This document shows, piece by piece, positions 35,723-44,226 of a DNA stretch of 64,000 nt (positions are counted from its first letter, which is position 1; each line of letters starts with the position of its first letter). The stretch is from Bradyrhizobium sp. S69 (GTDB lineage: Bacteria > Pseudomonadota > Alphaproteobacteria > Rhizobiales > Xanthobacteraceae): assembly GCF_009766005.1 (NCBI RefSeq), contig NZ_LMUK01000060.1, positions 2,409 to 66,408 of the forward strand, in the 5' to 3' direction. Made by a program: the position numbers and the translations under genes. The notes below the pieces were generated by a model. It ran no database searches. It was not told the DNA's origin and saw only the letters and a program-made list of their open reading frames with translations.

Positions 35723-35797
35723 GCCCTTCGGGCTATGCCGGGCATCACGCTTCGCCTTTCAGTCTTTCGTGGCTGCGCCACGCGTAGCCCGAAGGGC
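35723..35797. repeat. Perfect 13-bp inverted repeat before tRNA-Ala
   Basis: GCCCTTCGGGCTA (35723-35735) and its exact complement (35785-35797), with further pairing of ACGCTTCGCC. It sits between the enoyl-CoA hydratase gene and the 3' end of tRNA-Ala and may serve as a shared terminator. Confidence 0.6.
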
Positions 35798-35803
35798 GAA
35801 GCG

Positions 35804-35879
<76 letters not shown>

Positions 35880-36073
35880 TCCGCGGCCGCCCCTAACACG
35901 TCTTGGGGCAGCCAGCAGTCGGCGCCATTTACAATCCGCATCAAGGGCAAGTCAAGAACGCCGAAATCGTTGTTTTCCGGGCGGTTTGGCCCGGACTTCC
36001 CTTGTTTGGGCGGGGCGGAACCGATATTTACCCGGTAGCCGAATCTGGACCGAAACCTGCGAGTAAGCCCACC

Positions 36074-36364
36074 ATGCGCGCCGTTCTCGACATCGTTCTT
36101 ATTGTTCTGGATCTCTATGTCTGGCTGCTGATCGCGTCAGCCATCCTGTCCTGGCTGGTTGCCTTCAATGTCGTGAACACGCGCAACCAGTTCGTGTCGG
36201 CCGTCGCCGAGTTCCTGTATCGGATTACCGAGCCGTTTCTGGCGCCGATCCGCAGGATCATGCCCAATCTCGGCGGCCTCGATATCTCGCCGATCATCCT
36301 GATCCTGATCATCATGTTTATCCAGAAGGTCATCGTCTATTACATCTATCCGGCGGTGTTCTGA
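36074..36364 (+). CDS. YggT family membrane protein
   Basis: The 96-residue protein is one YggT unit: two membrane helices (about 5-27 and 72-95) around the conserved loop TEPFLAPIRRIMPNLGGLDISPII. YggT proteins are linked to cell division and envelope or osmotic function; in cyanobacteria and plastids relatives help nucleoid partition or cytochrome b6f assembly. The start at 36074 (MRAVLDIVLIVLDLY) is chosen because a reading from 35903 would overlap promoter DNA and add an unconserved 57-residue tail. It heads a likely YggT - DUF167 - folD operon. Confidence 0.92.
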   Translation: MRAVLDIVLIVLDLYVWLLIASAILSWLVAFNVVNTRNQFVSAVAEFLYRITEPFLAPIRRIMPNLGGLDISPIILILIIMFIQKVIVYYIYPAVF

Positions 36365-36397
36365 TCGCGCGTATGGATCGCTGATTGTTGCAGAACC

Positions 36398-36730
36398 TTG
36401 AGGGAACCTTGGCGCTATTCCACCCAAGGCATCAGCATCGCGCTGCGGGTGACGCCGCGCGGCGGCCGTGACGACATCGACGGCATCGAGACGCTCGCCA
36501 ACGGCCGTGCCGTGGTCAAGATTCGCGTCCGCGCCATCGCCGAAGGCGGCGAGGCCAACCGCGCGGTGACGGAACTGCTCGCCAAAGTGCTCGGCGTGCC
36601 CAGGGCCAGGATAAAACTGTTGGCTGGCGCGACGTCGCGTCTCAAGCAGGTCGCCGTCGACGGCGATCCCAGGATGCTGGGTGAGTCCTTGCGCAAGGCA
36701 ATCGCAGCGAAATTGGACACAAAGGACTGA
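36398..36730 (+). CDS. DUF167 (YggU) family protein
   Basis: The 110-residue protein has the YggU/DUF167 signature RVTPRGGRDDIDG ... VRVRAIAEGGEANRAVTELLAKVLGVPRARI ... GATSRLKQV, shortened to its key parts PRGGRD, EGGEANRAV and GATSRLK. The fold is a small alpha/beta domain; function is unknown although structures exist. The best start in frame is TTG at 36398; it reads MREPWRYSTQGISIALRV. The gene is 33 bp after YggT and the folD start overlaps the stop region by a base, which indicates translational coupling in one operon. Confidence 0.9.
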   Translation: MREPWRYSTQGISIALRVTPRGGRDDIDGIETLANGRAVVKIRVRAIAEGGEANRAVTELLAKVLGVPRARIKLLAGATSRLKQVAVDGDPRMLGESLRKAIAAKLDTKD

Positions 36731-36731
36731 G

Positions 36732-37616
36732 ATGACGGCCAGCATCATCGATGGAAAGATCATTGCCGCCGAACTTCGTGCCCGCGTCGCCGACGAGGTC
36801 GCGCGGGTCAAGCGGGACCATCAGCTGACGCCCGGTCTGGCGGTGGTGCTGGTCGGCAGCGATCCCGCCAGCGAGGTCTATGTCCGCAGCAAGCACAAGC
36901 AGACCCAGGCCGCCGGCATGGCCTCGTTCGAGCACAGGCTTCCGCCCGATGTCGCGCCGGCCGATCTGCTGGCGCTGATCGGCGGGCTCAACCGCGATCC
37001 CGCCGTGCACGGCATTCTGGTGCAATTGCCGCTGCCCAAGTCGCTCGATACCGAAACCGTCATCAACGCCATCGACCCCGCCAAGGATGTCGACGGGCTG
37101 CACCCCAGCAATGCCGGGCGCCTCGCCGGCGGGCTGGCGGCACTGTCGCCCTGCACCCCGCTCGGCTGCATCATCCTGACCAAAAGCGTGCATGCCTCGC
37201 TCGAGGGCAAAAATGCCATCGTGATCGGCCGCTCCAATCTGGTGGGGCGCCCGCTGGTGCAATTGCTGCTCAATGAAAACGCGACGGTGACGATCGCGCA
37301 TTCGCGCTCGCGCGATCTGGCGAAATTATGCGCCCAGGCCGACCTGGTCTACGCTGCGGTGGGAAAGCCCGAGATGGTGCGCGGCGACTGGATCAAGCCG
37401 GGCGCTACCGTGATCGATGTCGGCATCAACCGGCTGCCCGGTGCCGACGGCAAGGCCCGCCTGGTCGGCGATGTCGCCTTTGACGAAGCCTTGAAGGTCG
37501 CTGGCGCGATTACGCCGGTGCCCGGCGGCGTCGGTCAGATGACGGTGGCCTGCCTGCTGGTCAACACCCTGCGCGCCGCCTGCGCGATCGCCGGATTGCC
37601 CAAGCCGGGGGTGTGA
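36732..37616 (+). CDS. folD: Bifunctional methylenetetrahydrofolate dehydrogenase/cyclohydrolase FolD
   Basis: The 294-residue enzyme interconverts 5,10-methylene-, methenyl- and 10-formyl-tetrahydrofolate with NADP. Landmarks are YVRSKHKQTQAAG (catalytic Tyr and Lys), VHGILVQLPLPKSLD, IDPAKDVDGLHPSN, the NADP-binding IVIGRSNLVGRPL and the C-terminal PVPGGVGQMTVACLL. ATG at 36732 is chosen over 36681: it starts with MTASIIDGK, normal for FolD, and the alternative overlaps DUF167. Last gene of the YggT - DUF167 - folD unit; a family C repeat follows. Confidence 0.96.
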   Translation: MTASIIDGKIIAAELRARVADEVARVKRDHQLTPGLAVVLVGSDPASEVYVRSKHKQTQAAGMASFEHRLPPDVAPADLLALIGGLNRDPAVHGILVQLPLPKSLDTETVINAIDPAKDVDGLHPSNAGRLAGGLAALSPCTPLGCIILTKSVHASLEGKNAIVIGRSNLVGRPLVQLLLNENATVTIAHSRSRDLAKLCAQADLVYAAVGKPEMVRGDWIKPGATVIDVGINRLPGADGKARLVGDVAFDEALKVAGAITPVPGGVGQMTVACLLVNTLRAACAIAGLPKPGV

Positions 37617-37632
37617 TCCTCGCGGGGGGGCG

Positions 37633-37772
37633 CGTGTCCCGGACGCGGTGCAGCGCGGAGCGGTGCGCCGCAGAGCCGGGACCCATCGAGCGTCACGGAG
37701 CGATTTGCAGAAAAGTGTGGGTCCCGGCTCTGCGGTGCATCGTGAAGGACGCTGCACCGCGTCCGGGACACG
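37633..37772. repeat. Intergenic palindromic repeat, family C copy 2
   Basis: CGTGTCCCGGACGCGGTGCA at one end pairs with TGCACCGCGTCCGGGACACG at the other; inner arms CCGCAGAGCCGGGACCCA and its complement also pair. It fills the convergent gap between folD and ppa. Confidence 0.8.
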
Positions 37773-37776
37773 AAAA

Positions 37777-38313
37777 CTACTTCGCCTTCGCCTTCGCGCG
37801 TTCCATGCCTTCCTCGATCAGCCTGAAGGCATCCTCAGGCCCGCCCCAGCGCAGTACCTTGACCCATTTGCCGGGTTCGAGATCCTTGTAGTGCTCGAAG
37901 AAGTGCTGGATCTGCTGCAGCGTGATCTCGGGCAGGTCGCTATAGGTCTTCACCTTGTCGTAGCGCTGGGTCAGCTTCGAGGAGGGCACCGCAATGATCT
38001 TCTCGTCGCCGCCGGCTTCGTCTTCCATCAGCAGCACGCCGACCGGCCGCACGCTCATTACGGCGCCGGGCACGATGGCGCGGGTGTTGGCGACCAGCAC
38101 GTCGCAGGGGTCGCCGTCGTTCGACAGCGTATGCGGAATGAAGCCGTAATTGCCGGGATAGCGCATCGCCGTATAGAGGAAGCGGTCGACCACCAGGGTG
38201 CCGGCCTCCTTGTCCATCTCGTATTTGATAGGCTCGCCGCCGACCGGCACTTCGATGATGACGTTGACCTGACGCGGTGGATCCAGTCCGATCGAGATGG
38301 CGTCAATGCGCAT
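37777..38313 (-). CDS. ppa: Inorganic pyrophosphatase
   Basis: The 178-residue family I pyrophosphatase hydrolyses PPi to two phosphates, pulling biosynthetic reactions forward. Active-site motifs are EVPVGGEPIKYEMDKEAG, AMRYPGNYGFIPHTL, DGDPCDVLV (the metal-binding DxDPxD) and KVKTYSDLPE. Length matches prokaryotic hexameric enzymes. The ATG at 38313 gives MRIDAISIGLDPP, typical of the family; an ATG at 38364 would add 17 unconserved residues. It stands alone between two palindromic elements. Confidence 0.96.
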   Translation of the reverse strand: MRIDAISIGLDPPRQVNVIIEVPVGGEPIKYEMDKEAGTLVVDRFLYTAMRYPGNYGFIPHTLSNDGDPCDVLVANTRAIVPGAVMSVRPVGVLLMEDEAGGDEKIIAVPSSKLTQRYDKVKTYSDLPEITLQQIQHFFEHYKDLEPGKWVKVLRWGGPEDAFRLIEEGMERAKAKAK

Positions 38314-38345
38314 GGATGGCTCCGTTGCTGCGGGATTAGCACAAC

Positions 38346-38442
38346 CGTCATACGCGGGCTCCACCCGCGTATCCGTCGCGCTTTCAAAGGCCGCTTTAAA
38401 AAAAGATGGATTGCCGGGTCAAGCCCCGCAACGACAATCGTA
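38346..38442. repeat. Intergenic element (family L) with internal palindromes
   Basis: ACGCGGGCTCCACCCGCGT is a small hairpin, followed by GATGGATTGCCGGGTCAAGC. The latter resembles a frequent Bradyrhizobium intergenic string as I recall it. It lies between ppa and the GNAT gene. Confidence 0.45.
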
Positions 38443-38457
38443 GCAAAAAGCCTGGAG

Positions 38458-38967
38458 TTAGTTGGTCCAGGCGAAGGCGACCTTGTCGAGCGACTTGGCG
38501 CCGAACTTCTCGGACGAGCGCGCCACCATGCGGCCGCCGAGGGCACGATAAAACTCCGTCGCCGGATCGTTGTCGGAGAGCGCCCAGATCACCATGCTTT
38601 TCAGGCCGCTTTGCAGCAGGTCGCGGCGGGCGGCGGTGAACAGCCGGCGGCCGAAGCCCAGGCCCTGGAATTCCGGGCGAAGGTAAAGTTCGTAGATCTC
38701 GCCCTCGAAGTGCAGGCTACGGGCGCGGTTACGGCCATAGTTGGCGTAGCCTGCGACCTTGTCGCCGAACACCAGCACACTGACGCGGCTGCCCTTGCGG
38801 ATCGCGCTGTCCCACCATTGCGGACCGCGGCGGTTGATCAGCTTCTCCAGCTCGGCACCGGGAATGATGCCCTGATAGGCCGAGCGCCAGGCTTCGTCAT
38901 GGGTGGACGCCACCGCGGCTGCGTCCGCAGCTTTGGCCGGTCGAACCTCGATCAGGGTTGTGCTCAT
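38458..38967 (-). CDS. GNAT family N-acetyltransferase
   Basis: The 169-residue protein is one GNAT domain: an acceptor-side N-terminal half (TTLIEVRPAKAADAAAVAS), then the beta4-beta5 strands LYLRPEFQGLGFGRRLFTAARR, where the Q-G-L-G-F-G loop binds acetyl-CoA pyrophosphate, and the C-terminal NDPATEFYRALGGRM. It should acetylate a small molecule or protein N-terminus; the acceptor is unknown. The gap upstream (38968-39256) shows no gene. Confidence 0.9.
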   Translation of the reverse strand: MSTTLIEVRPAKAADAAAVASTHDEAWRSAYQGIIPGAELEKLINRRGPQWWDSAIRKGSRVSVLVFGDKVAGYANYGRNRARSLHFEGEIYELYLRPEFQGLGFGRRLFTAARRDLLQSGLKSMVIWALSDNDPATEFYRALGGRMVARSSEKFGAKSLDKVAFAWTN

Positions 38968-39256
38968 GACCTAATCAAAGCAAGTCAGCGCGCCGTCTTC
39001 AAGGTCCATCCTTAATTATCGGTTAACCTGTGGATTTCTTGCATCAGTTTTTCCATTCGCTGTACCGAAAAAGGACAACGGGGCGCCCCAAGGGGCCATT
39101 GGCTGCCAGTTGGCGGTGCATCGGCGGCCAAATCCCGTTTTGGGCGGGGAGCCTTCACGAAAAAATGCGCCGATTTGATTCGCCGCCGCTAGTGTGCCGG
39201 CCGATTGCCTATTCCGGCCGCTCCATTCCGGTGCTCCCTCGCCTCAAGGTAAATTC

Positions 39257-40165
39257 ATGCAATTGTTCAAGGCCCTCTTCGCGCTAGTTGCACTCGTCAC
39301 GCTCGCTTTTGCCGGTATCCATGGCGCGCAAGCGCAAGCAGGCCTCGGCGCGCAGGGCGCGGAAGGCGAGCCGGCCCGCAAGCAGCAATGGCTGGTGCCG
39401 TCGCCGGATGGCGACCTCGCGGCGCACGCGCTGCTGTTTCGCCCTCCCGGCGATGGACCGTTTCCGCTGGCGGTGATTGCGCATGCCTCGACGCAGAATG
39501 TGCTGCGCCGCGCGCAAACGCCGCAGCCGGAATACCGCGCGCTGACCGCGTATCTGGTGGCGCGGGGCTACGCCGTGCTGGTGCCGGAGCGGCCCGGCCA
39601 TGGCGCGACCGGCGGCAAATATCTCGAGGACCAAGGCGGCTGCGACGAGGCCAATTATTCGAGGTCCGGCTATGCGACCGCGGATTCGATCAAGGCCGCG
39701 CTCGACTATCTGCTCGGCCAGCACTTTGTCCGGCACGACGGCACGATCATCGTCGGGCACTCGGCCGGCGCGTGGGGCGCGCTGGCGATGGCCGGCGAAG
39801 ACCCCAAGCTCATCTCGGCGATCATCGCCTTCGCGCCGGGACGCGGCGGCCATGCCAATGACGCACCCAATCAGGTCTGCGCGCCGCACACGCTGATCGC
39901 ATCGGCGCGCGAATTCGGCGACGAGGCGCGGGTGCCGGTGATCTGGCTGGTGGCGGGCAATGACAGCTACTTCTCGCCTGATATTTCGAAGCAGATGGCC
40001 GACGCCTTCCGCACCGGCGGCGACAAGGTCGACTTTCGCGTGCTGCCGGCGTTCGGCGGCGAGGGGCACTGGCTGGCGGAGAGCGATGGCGGAGAAAAAG
40101 TTTTCGGTCCGGTGCTGGATGCCGCGATCAAGGCGGGCGCCGTGAAATCGGCCAAGAAAAAATGA
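39257..40165 (+). CDS. Exported alpha/beta hydrolase (dienelactone hydrolase-like)
   Basis: The 302-residue protein has a signal peptide (MQLFKALFALVALVTLAFAG ... GAQAQA) followed by an alpha/beta hydrolase fold. The nucleophile elbow is VGHSAGAWGAL. The acid lies near WLVAGNDSYFSPD and the His in GGEGHWLAESDGG. It probably hydrolyses an ester in the periplasm; the substrate is unknown. ATG at 39257 was chosen because it begins the signal peptide; a reading from 39194 would put a charged 21-residue stretch before it. The next gene overlaps its stop by four bases (ATGA), so the DCC protein is probably co-translated. Confidence 0.85.
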   Translation: MQLFKALFALVALVTLAFAGIHGAQAQAGLGAQGAEGEPARKQQWLVPSPDGDLAAHALLFRPPGDGPFPLAVIAHASTQNVLRRAQTPQPEYRALTAYLVARGYAVLVPERPGHGATGGKYLEDQGGCDEANYSRSGYATADSIKAALDYLLGQHFVRHDGTIIVGHSAGAWGALAMAGEDPKLISAIIAFAPGRGGHANDAPNQVCAPHTLIASAREFGDEARVPVIWLVAGNDSYFSPDISKQMADAFRTGGDKVDFRVLPAFGGEGHWLAESDGGEKVFGPVLDAAIKAGAVKSAKKK

Positions 40166-40596
40166 AGGAGGCGGCGGTTTTGGGCGCATCGAACCAATGG
40201 CCGGATGATGATGTAATTCTCTACGACGGCGTCTGCGTGTTCTGCTCGCGCTGGATCCGCTTCATCGCCGCGCGCGACACCCAAACGCGCTTTCGCTTCA
40301 CCGCGATCCAGTCCGGCTATGGCACGCGGCTGGCGCAGGCCTTCGGCATCGATCCCCATGACCCCGATACCAACGCCGTGATCCATGGTGGCGTCGCGTA
40401 TTTCAAATCCGACGCGGCGCTGACGGTGCTGTCCAGTCTGCCAGGCTGGCGATGGGCGCGCGCGTTGCGGCTGGTGCCGAAGTTTTTGCGCAACGCCGTC
40501 TACAGTCTCGTCGCGCGCAATCGCTATCGGATATTCGGGAAGTACGAGGAATGCTTTTTGCCCGACGCGGCGATGAGGGCGAGGGTGCTAGAGTAG
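40162..40596 (+). CDS. DCC family thiol-disulfide oxidoreductase-like protein (DUF393)
   Basis: The 144-residue protein has the DCC signature near the N-terminus: ILYDGVCVFCSRWIRFI, i.e. D-x-x-C-x-x-C, resembling a thioredoxin-type CxxC site. The rest is alpha-helical with LSSLPGWRWARALRLVPKFLRNAVYSLVARNRYRIFG, shortened key element FGKYEECFLP. DCC proteins are predicted thiol-disulfide exchange proteins, function mostly unknown. Start codon overlaps the stop of the exported hydrolase gene, suggesting translational coupling and perhaps a joint redox/envelope function; that is inference. Confidence 0.85.
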   Translation: MKEAAVLGASNQWPDDDVILYDGVCVFCSRWIRFIAARDTQTRFRFTAIQSGYGTRLAQAFGIDPHDPDTNAVIHGGVAYFKSDAALTVLSSLPGWRWARALRLVPKFLRNAVYSLVARNRYRIFGKYEECFLPDAAMRARVLE

Positions 40597-40604
40597 GCTC
40601 CATC

Positions 40605-40720
40605 CGTCATTGCGAGCCAACGGGTCGGGCGAACGCCCGCCCGATGATAAACTCCGCGAAGCAATCCAAGGCCGCAAAGAAAGACTGGATTGCTTCGTCG
40701 CTGCGCTCCTCGCAATGACG
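40605..40720. repeat. Intergenic palindromic repeat, family A copy 2
   Basis: CGTCATTGCGAGCCAACGGG ... AAGCAATCCA ... TGGATTGCTTCG ... CTCGCAATGACG. It is close to the reverse complement of copy 4 at 58208-58322, including the insert CGGGCGAACGCC. It fills the convergent gap between the DCC and amine oxidase-like genes. Confidence 0.8.
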
Positions 40721-40722
40721 GC

Positions 40723-41976
40723 TTATCCCTTCATCGAAGCGATCACTTCCCCGGCCGCCCGCTCGCCTGAGTCTCTTGCCCCATGCGCCGTCGAGAAAAA
40801 GTTCGGCGAGGTGGCCTCTCCGGCAAAGAACAATCGGCCATCCACCGGCGCGGCCAGCACCGCGCGCATTCCGGCGTGGCCGGGCAGTGCGTGTGAATAG
40901 GAGCCGCGCGCGTAGGGGTCGTGAGCCCAGCGCGATTCCGCCAGCGGTTTTAATTTGCGGCGAAAATCATTGCCGAGCAGGGCTGCGATCTCGTCGATGC
41001 TTTGCGCGGCGAAGGCGCCGGGGCCGGCGTCTTCCAATTCGCGCGCAAAACTTCCGCCGAAATAGCCTTCGATGGCGGCTTGTCCGAACGGCCGCAAATG
41101 GTAGCTGCCCATCGCGGTGCGCATGGTGGCGCCGCGCAGACTGCCGTCCTTCGGCAGCGCTTCAGGCTGGTCCAGCGCCAGCATCACCTTGTCGGCGAGG
41201 CCGAGCGGCAGACCGATCGCGGCGTCGACTTTTGCGGGCAGCGCGGGGTGAAAGCGAATGGCTTCGTCGGCGATCAGATTGGTCGGCACGGTGACGACGA
41301 CCTTGCCGGCCTCCAGCGTGCCGAGCGACGTCTCGATCCGCAGGCGCTTTCCCGAATGATCGATCAGGCTCACGTCGCAATTGAGCGCCAGCGGGCACGA
41401 GGCGCCATAGGCCGCGATCATGGCGCCATAGCCGTTGCGTACGCGCCAGTTGATCTCGGTATCCTCATAGGCGTCCATGTCGAGGATGGAGACGGCATCG
41501 AGCTCGCAGCCATTGATGTAACTCGAGAGCGCATCGATCATCGGGTTCCAGCGGTTGCCGGGCTCCAGATAGTCGTTCGCCGCCGGATCGTGGCCGCTCG
41601 CGATCGCCGTCTTTGCAGCCTGCTCGGCGCGGTCATAGAACGCGTCGAGCGCCCGGATGAAATCCATCCGCTCGGCGAGCGCAAACCCGGTATCAAAACT
41701 CTGCTCGCGCCACGGCGGGCGGGTCTTGTCGATCTCGAAATTCAGGTGTTCGGCGATGGTGACGAAGCGGTTCTTGTCGGCCGAATGCAACCAGCCGCAG
41801 CCGAGGTCGAAGGCGATGCCGGGCGCCGCCATGATGGTATGGCCGCGGCCGCCGGCCCGGTCGCGCGCTTCGAGCACGATGACGGAGAGACCGGAATTTT
41901 GCAGCGCATGCGCAGCGGCGATGCCGGCGGCGCCGGCGCCGATGATGGCGACATCGATGGAGGAGGGAAGGGACAT
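40723..41976 (-). CDS. FAD-dependent amine oxidase-like protein
   Basis: The 417-residue flavoprotein starts with the dinucleotide-binding motif DVAIIGAGAAGIAAAHALQN and the following GG-doublet RAGGRGHT. At the C-terminus it has the family motif RLFFAGEATSPNFFSTAHGA, which contacts FAD. It belongs to the flavin amine oxidase family (MAO/PAO/LSD1 type). Substrates could be amines or amino acids; a specific one cannot be deduced. It is monocistronic, bounded by palindromic repeats on both sides. Confidence 0.88.
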   Translation of the reverse strand: MSLPSSIDVAIIGAGAAGIAAAHALQNSGLSVIVLEARDRAGGRGHTIMAAPGIAFDLGCGWLHSADKNRFVTIAEHLNFEIDKTRPPWREQSFDTGFALAERMDFIRALDAFYDRAEQAAKTAIASGHDPAANDYLEPGNRWNPMIDALSSYINGCELDAVSILDMDAYEDTEINWRVRNGYGAMIAAYGASCPLALNCDVSLIDHSGKRLRIETSLGTLEAGKVVVTVPTNLIADEAIRFHPALPAKVDAAIGLPLGLADKVMLALDQPEALPKDGSLRGATMRTAMGSYHLRPFGQAAIEGYFGGSFARELEDAGPGAFAAQSIDEIAALLGNDFRRKLKPLAESRWAHDPYARGSYSHALPGHAGMRAVLAAPVDGRLFFAGEATSPNFFSTAHGARDSGERAAGEVIASMKG

Positions 41977-41992
41977 AGGGCGTCTATCGTTT

Positions 41993-42106
41993 CGTCATGC
42001 CCGGGCTAAAGCGCAAAGCGCGTCTTTGCGCAGACGTCCCGGGCATCCACGTCTTACTTTCCCAGTATCCAAGACGTAGATGGCCGGGACAAGCCCGGCC
42101 ATGACG
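41993..42106. repeat. Intergenic palindromic repeat, family D copy 2
   Basis: CGTCATGCCCGGGCTAAAGC ... GGGCATCCACGTCTT is followed by AAGACGTAGATGGCCGGGAC ... GGCCATGACG. It lies between typA and the amine oxidase-like gene, both on the minus strand. Confidence 0.75.
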
Positions 42107-42134
42107 GTATCTGTGTTCGATTCTAGCGGTCGCC

Positions 42135-43958
42135 TTACGCCACCGCTTCCTTGGTCTTCTCCGCGCGCTTGCGCTCGTTGGCGTCGAGGTGGCGCTTGCG
42201 CAGGCGGATCGATTTCGGGGTGATTTCGACCAGTTCGTCTTCCTCGATATAGGCCAGCGCCTTTTCCAGGGTCATCCGGATCGGCGGGGTCAGACGCACC
42301 GCTTCGTCCTTGGAGGTGGTGCGAATGTTGGAGAGCTGCTTGCCCTTGAGGATGTTGATTTCAAGATCGTTGTCGCGGGTGTGCTCGCCGACGATCATGC
42401 CCTTGTAGACCTTCCAGCCCGGCTCGATCATCATCGGGCCGCGATCTTCCAGCTTGAACATGGCGTAGGCCACCGCCTCGCCTTGGTCGTTGGAGATCAG
42501 CACGCCGTTACGGCGGCCCTGGATGTCGCCCTTGTAGGGCAGGTAGTTGTGGAACAGGCGGTTCATGATCGCCGTGCCCTTGGTGTCGGTCATCAGTTCG
42601 CCCTGATAGCCGATCAAGCCGCGGGTCGGCGCGTAGAACACCAGCCGCAGACGATTGCCGCCGGACGGGCGCATCTCGATCATCTCGGCCTTGCGCTCGC
42701 TCATCTTTTGCACGACGACGCCGGAGAACTCCTCATCGACGTCGATGACGACTTCCTCGACCGGCTCCAGCAGTTGACCATTCTCGTCCTTGGTCAACAC
42801 CACGCGGGGACGCGAAACCGACAGTTCAAAACCTTCGCGGCGCATGGTCTCGATCAGGATCGCGAGCTGCAATTCGCCGCGGCCCGATACTTCCATCGAA
42901 TCCCGGTCGGCAGCCTCGACCACGCGCAGCGCGACGTTGCCTTCGGCCTCGCGCAACAGGCGGTCGCGGATCAGACGGCTGGTAACCTTGTCGCCTTCGG
43001 TGCCGGCCAATGGTGAGTTGTTGACGATGAACGACATCGACACGGTCGGCGGGTCGATCGGCTGCGCCTGGATCGGCGTCTCGACGCTCGGATCGCAGAA
43101 GGTGTCGGCCACGGTGCCCTTGGGCAGGCCCGCGATGGCGACGATATCGCCGGCTTCAGCCAATTCGACCGGCTGCCGCTCAAGTCCGCGGAAGGCGAGG
43201 ATCTTGGTGATGCGGCCGGTTTCGACCACCTTGCCGTCGCGCGACAGCACCTTCACCGCCTGGTTCGGCTTGACCGAGCCGGATGCGATGCGGCCGGTGA
43301 TGATGCGGCCGAGATAGGGGTTGGCCTCGAGGATGGTGCCGAGCAGCCGGAACGGGCCTTCTTCGACCACGGGCGGCGCCACGTGCTTGATCACGAGATC
43401 GAACAGCGGCTGCATGCCGGCGTCGTGGGACGCATCGGGTGTCATTCCCATCCAGCCGTTCTTGCCCGATCCGTACAGAATCGGAAAGTCGAGCTGATCG
43501 TCGGTGGCGTCGAGCGCTGCGAACAGGTCGAACACTTCGTTGACGACTTCGGTGATGCGGGCGTCCGGACGATCGACCTTGTTGATGGCGACGATCGGCT
43601 TCAGGCCGAGCTTGAGCGCCTTGCCGACCACGAATTTGGTTTGCGGCATCGGACCTTCGGCGGCGTCGACCAGCACGATCACGCCGTCGACCATCGACAG
43701 GATGCGTTCCACTTCACCGCCGAAATCGGCGTGGCCCGGGGTGTCGACGATGTTGATCTGGGTGTCGAGCCAATGCACCGAGGTGCACTTGGCCAGAATG
43801 GTGATGCCGCGCTCGCGCTCCAGATCGTTGGAATCCATCGCGCGCTCGACCTGGCGCTGGTTGTCACGATAGGTGCCGGATTGCTGGAGCAGCTTGTCGA
43901 CCAGAGTGGTTTTGCCGTGGTCGACGTGGGCGATGATGGCGATGTTACGAAGGTTCAT
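42135..43958 (-). CDS. typA: Ribosome-associated GTPase TypA/BipA
   Basis: The 607-residue translational GTPase has the EF-G-like layout: a G domain (G1 IAHVDHGKTTLVD, G2 RGITI, G3 DTPGHADFGGEV, G4 NKVDRPDA), domain II, domains III and V, and a C-terminal domain. TypA binds ribosomes and supports large-subunit assembly and stress growth, particularly in the cold. Length is complete. The upstream region (43959-44226) holds a REP-like element and the terminator of the crp-type gene. Confidence 0.97.
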   Translation of the reverse strand: MNLRNIAIIAHVDHGKTTLVDKLLQQSGTYRDNQRQVERAMDSNDLERERGITILAKCTSVHWLDTQINIVDTPGHADFGGEVERILSMVDGVIVLVDAAEGPMPQTKFVVGKALKLGLKPIVAINKVDRPDARITEVVNEVFDLFAALDATDDQLDFPILYGSGKNGWMGMTPDASHDAGMQPLFDLVIKHVAPPVVEEGPFRLLGTILEANPYLGRIITGRIASGSVKPNQAVKVLSRDGKVVETGRITKILAFRGLERQPVELAEAGDIVAIAGLPKGTVADTFCDPSVETPIQAQPIDPPTVSMSFIVNNSPLAGTEGDKVTSRLIRDRLLREAEGNVALRVVEAADRDSMEVSGRGELQLAILIETMRREGFELSVSRPRVVLTKDENGQLLEPVEEVVIDVDEEFSGVVVQKMSERKAEMIEMRPSGGNRLRLVFYAPTRGLIGYQGELMTDTKGTAIMNRLFHNYLPYKGDIQGRRNGVLISNDQGEAVAYAMFKLEDRGPMMIEPGWKVYKGMIVGEHTRDNDLEINILKGKQLSNIRTTSKDEAVRLTPPIRMTLEKALAYIEEDELVEITPKSIRLRKRHLDANERKRAEKTKEAVA

Positions 43959-44001
43959 AGCTCTTCTTCTGACTAGGCCTATTCAGTCCAGGCCACGGCT
44001 G

Positions 44002-44050
44002 GAGCACGATCTCACCGGAAAACCGGGACCCACTTTTCCGGATCACGCTC
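44002..44050. repeat. REP-like palindromic element (family K-related)
   Basis: GAGCACGATC...CCGGAAAACCGGGACC...CTTTTCCGGATCACGCTC, with imperfectly complementary ends. I recall very similar sequence as a frequent intergenic element in Bradyrhizobium. It lies upstream of typA. Confidence 0.5.
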
Positions 44051-44084
44051 AAGAAAACCTGAAATTCGCAGGGCGCTCACCGCC

Positions 44085-44116
44085 CCAAAAAGGAAGCCCG
44101 GCCAAAAGGACCGGGC
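44085..44116 (-). terminator. Intrinsic terminator of the Crp/Fnr-type gene
   Basis: On the minus strand GCCCGG, a 9-nt loop and CCGGGC are followed by TTCCTTTTTGG. It lies about 110 bp after the stop of the Crp/Fnr gene and before typA, separating the two. Confidence 0.65.
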
Positions 44117-44226
44117 AAACCCTACGCGTTGCAGCGCAATATAGTCAGAAAACGCCAAAAATCAATGATTTGTTGCCAGATTGATTGACCGATTTTCGCC
44201 TCAAAATGAGGCCGCACCCGGCCGCA

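Noticed and set aside
36365..36731. Riboswitch or tetrahydrofolate-type element before folD
   Set aside because: The DUF167 gene occupies the region directly upstream, and no conserved core of a known riboswitch was seen by eye.
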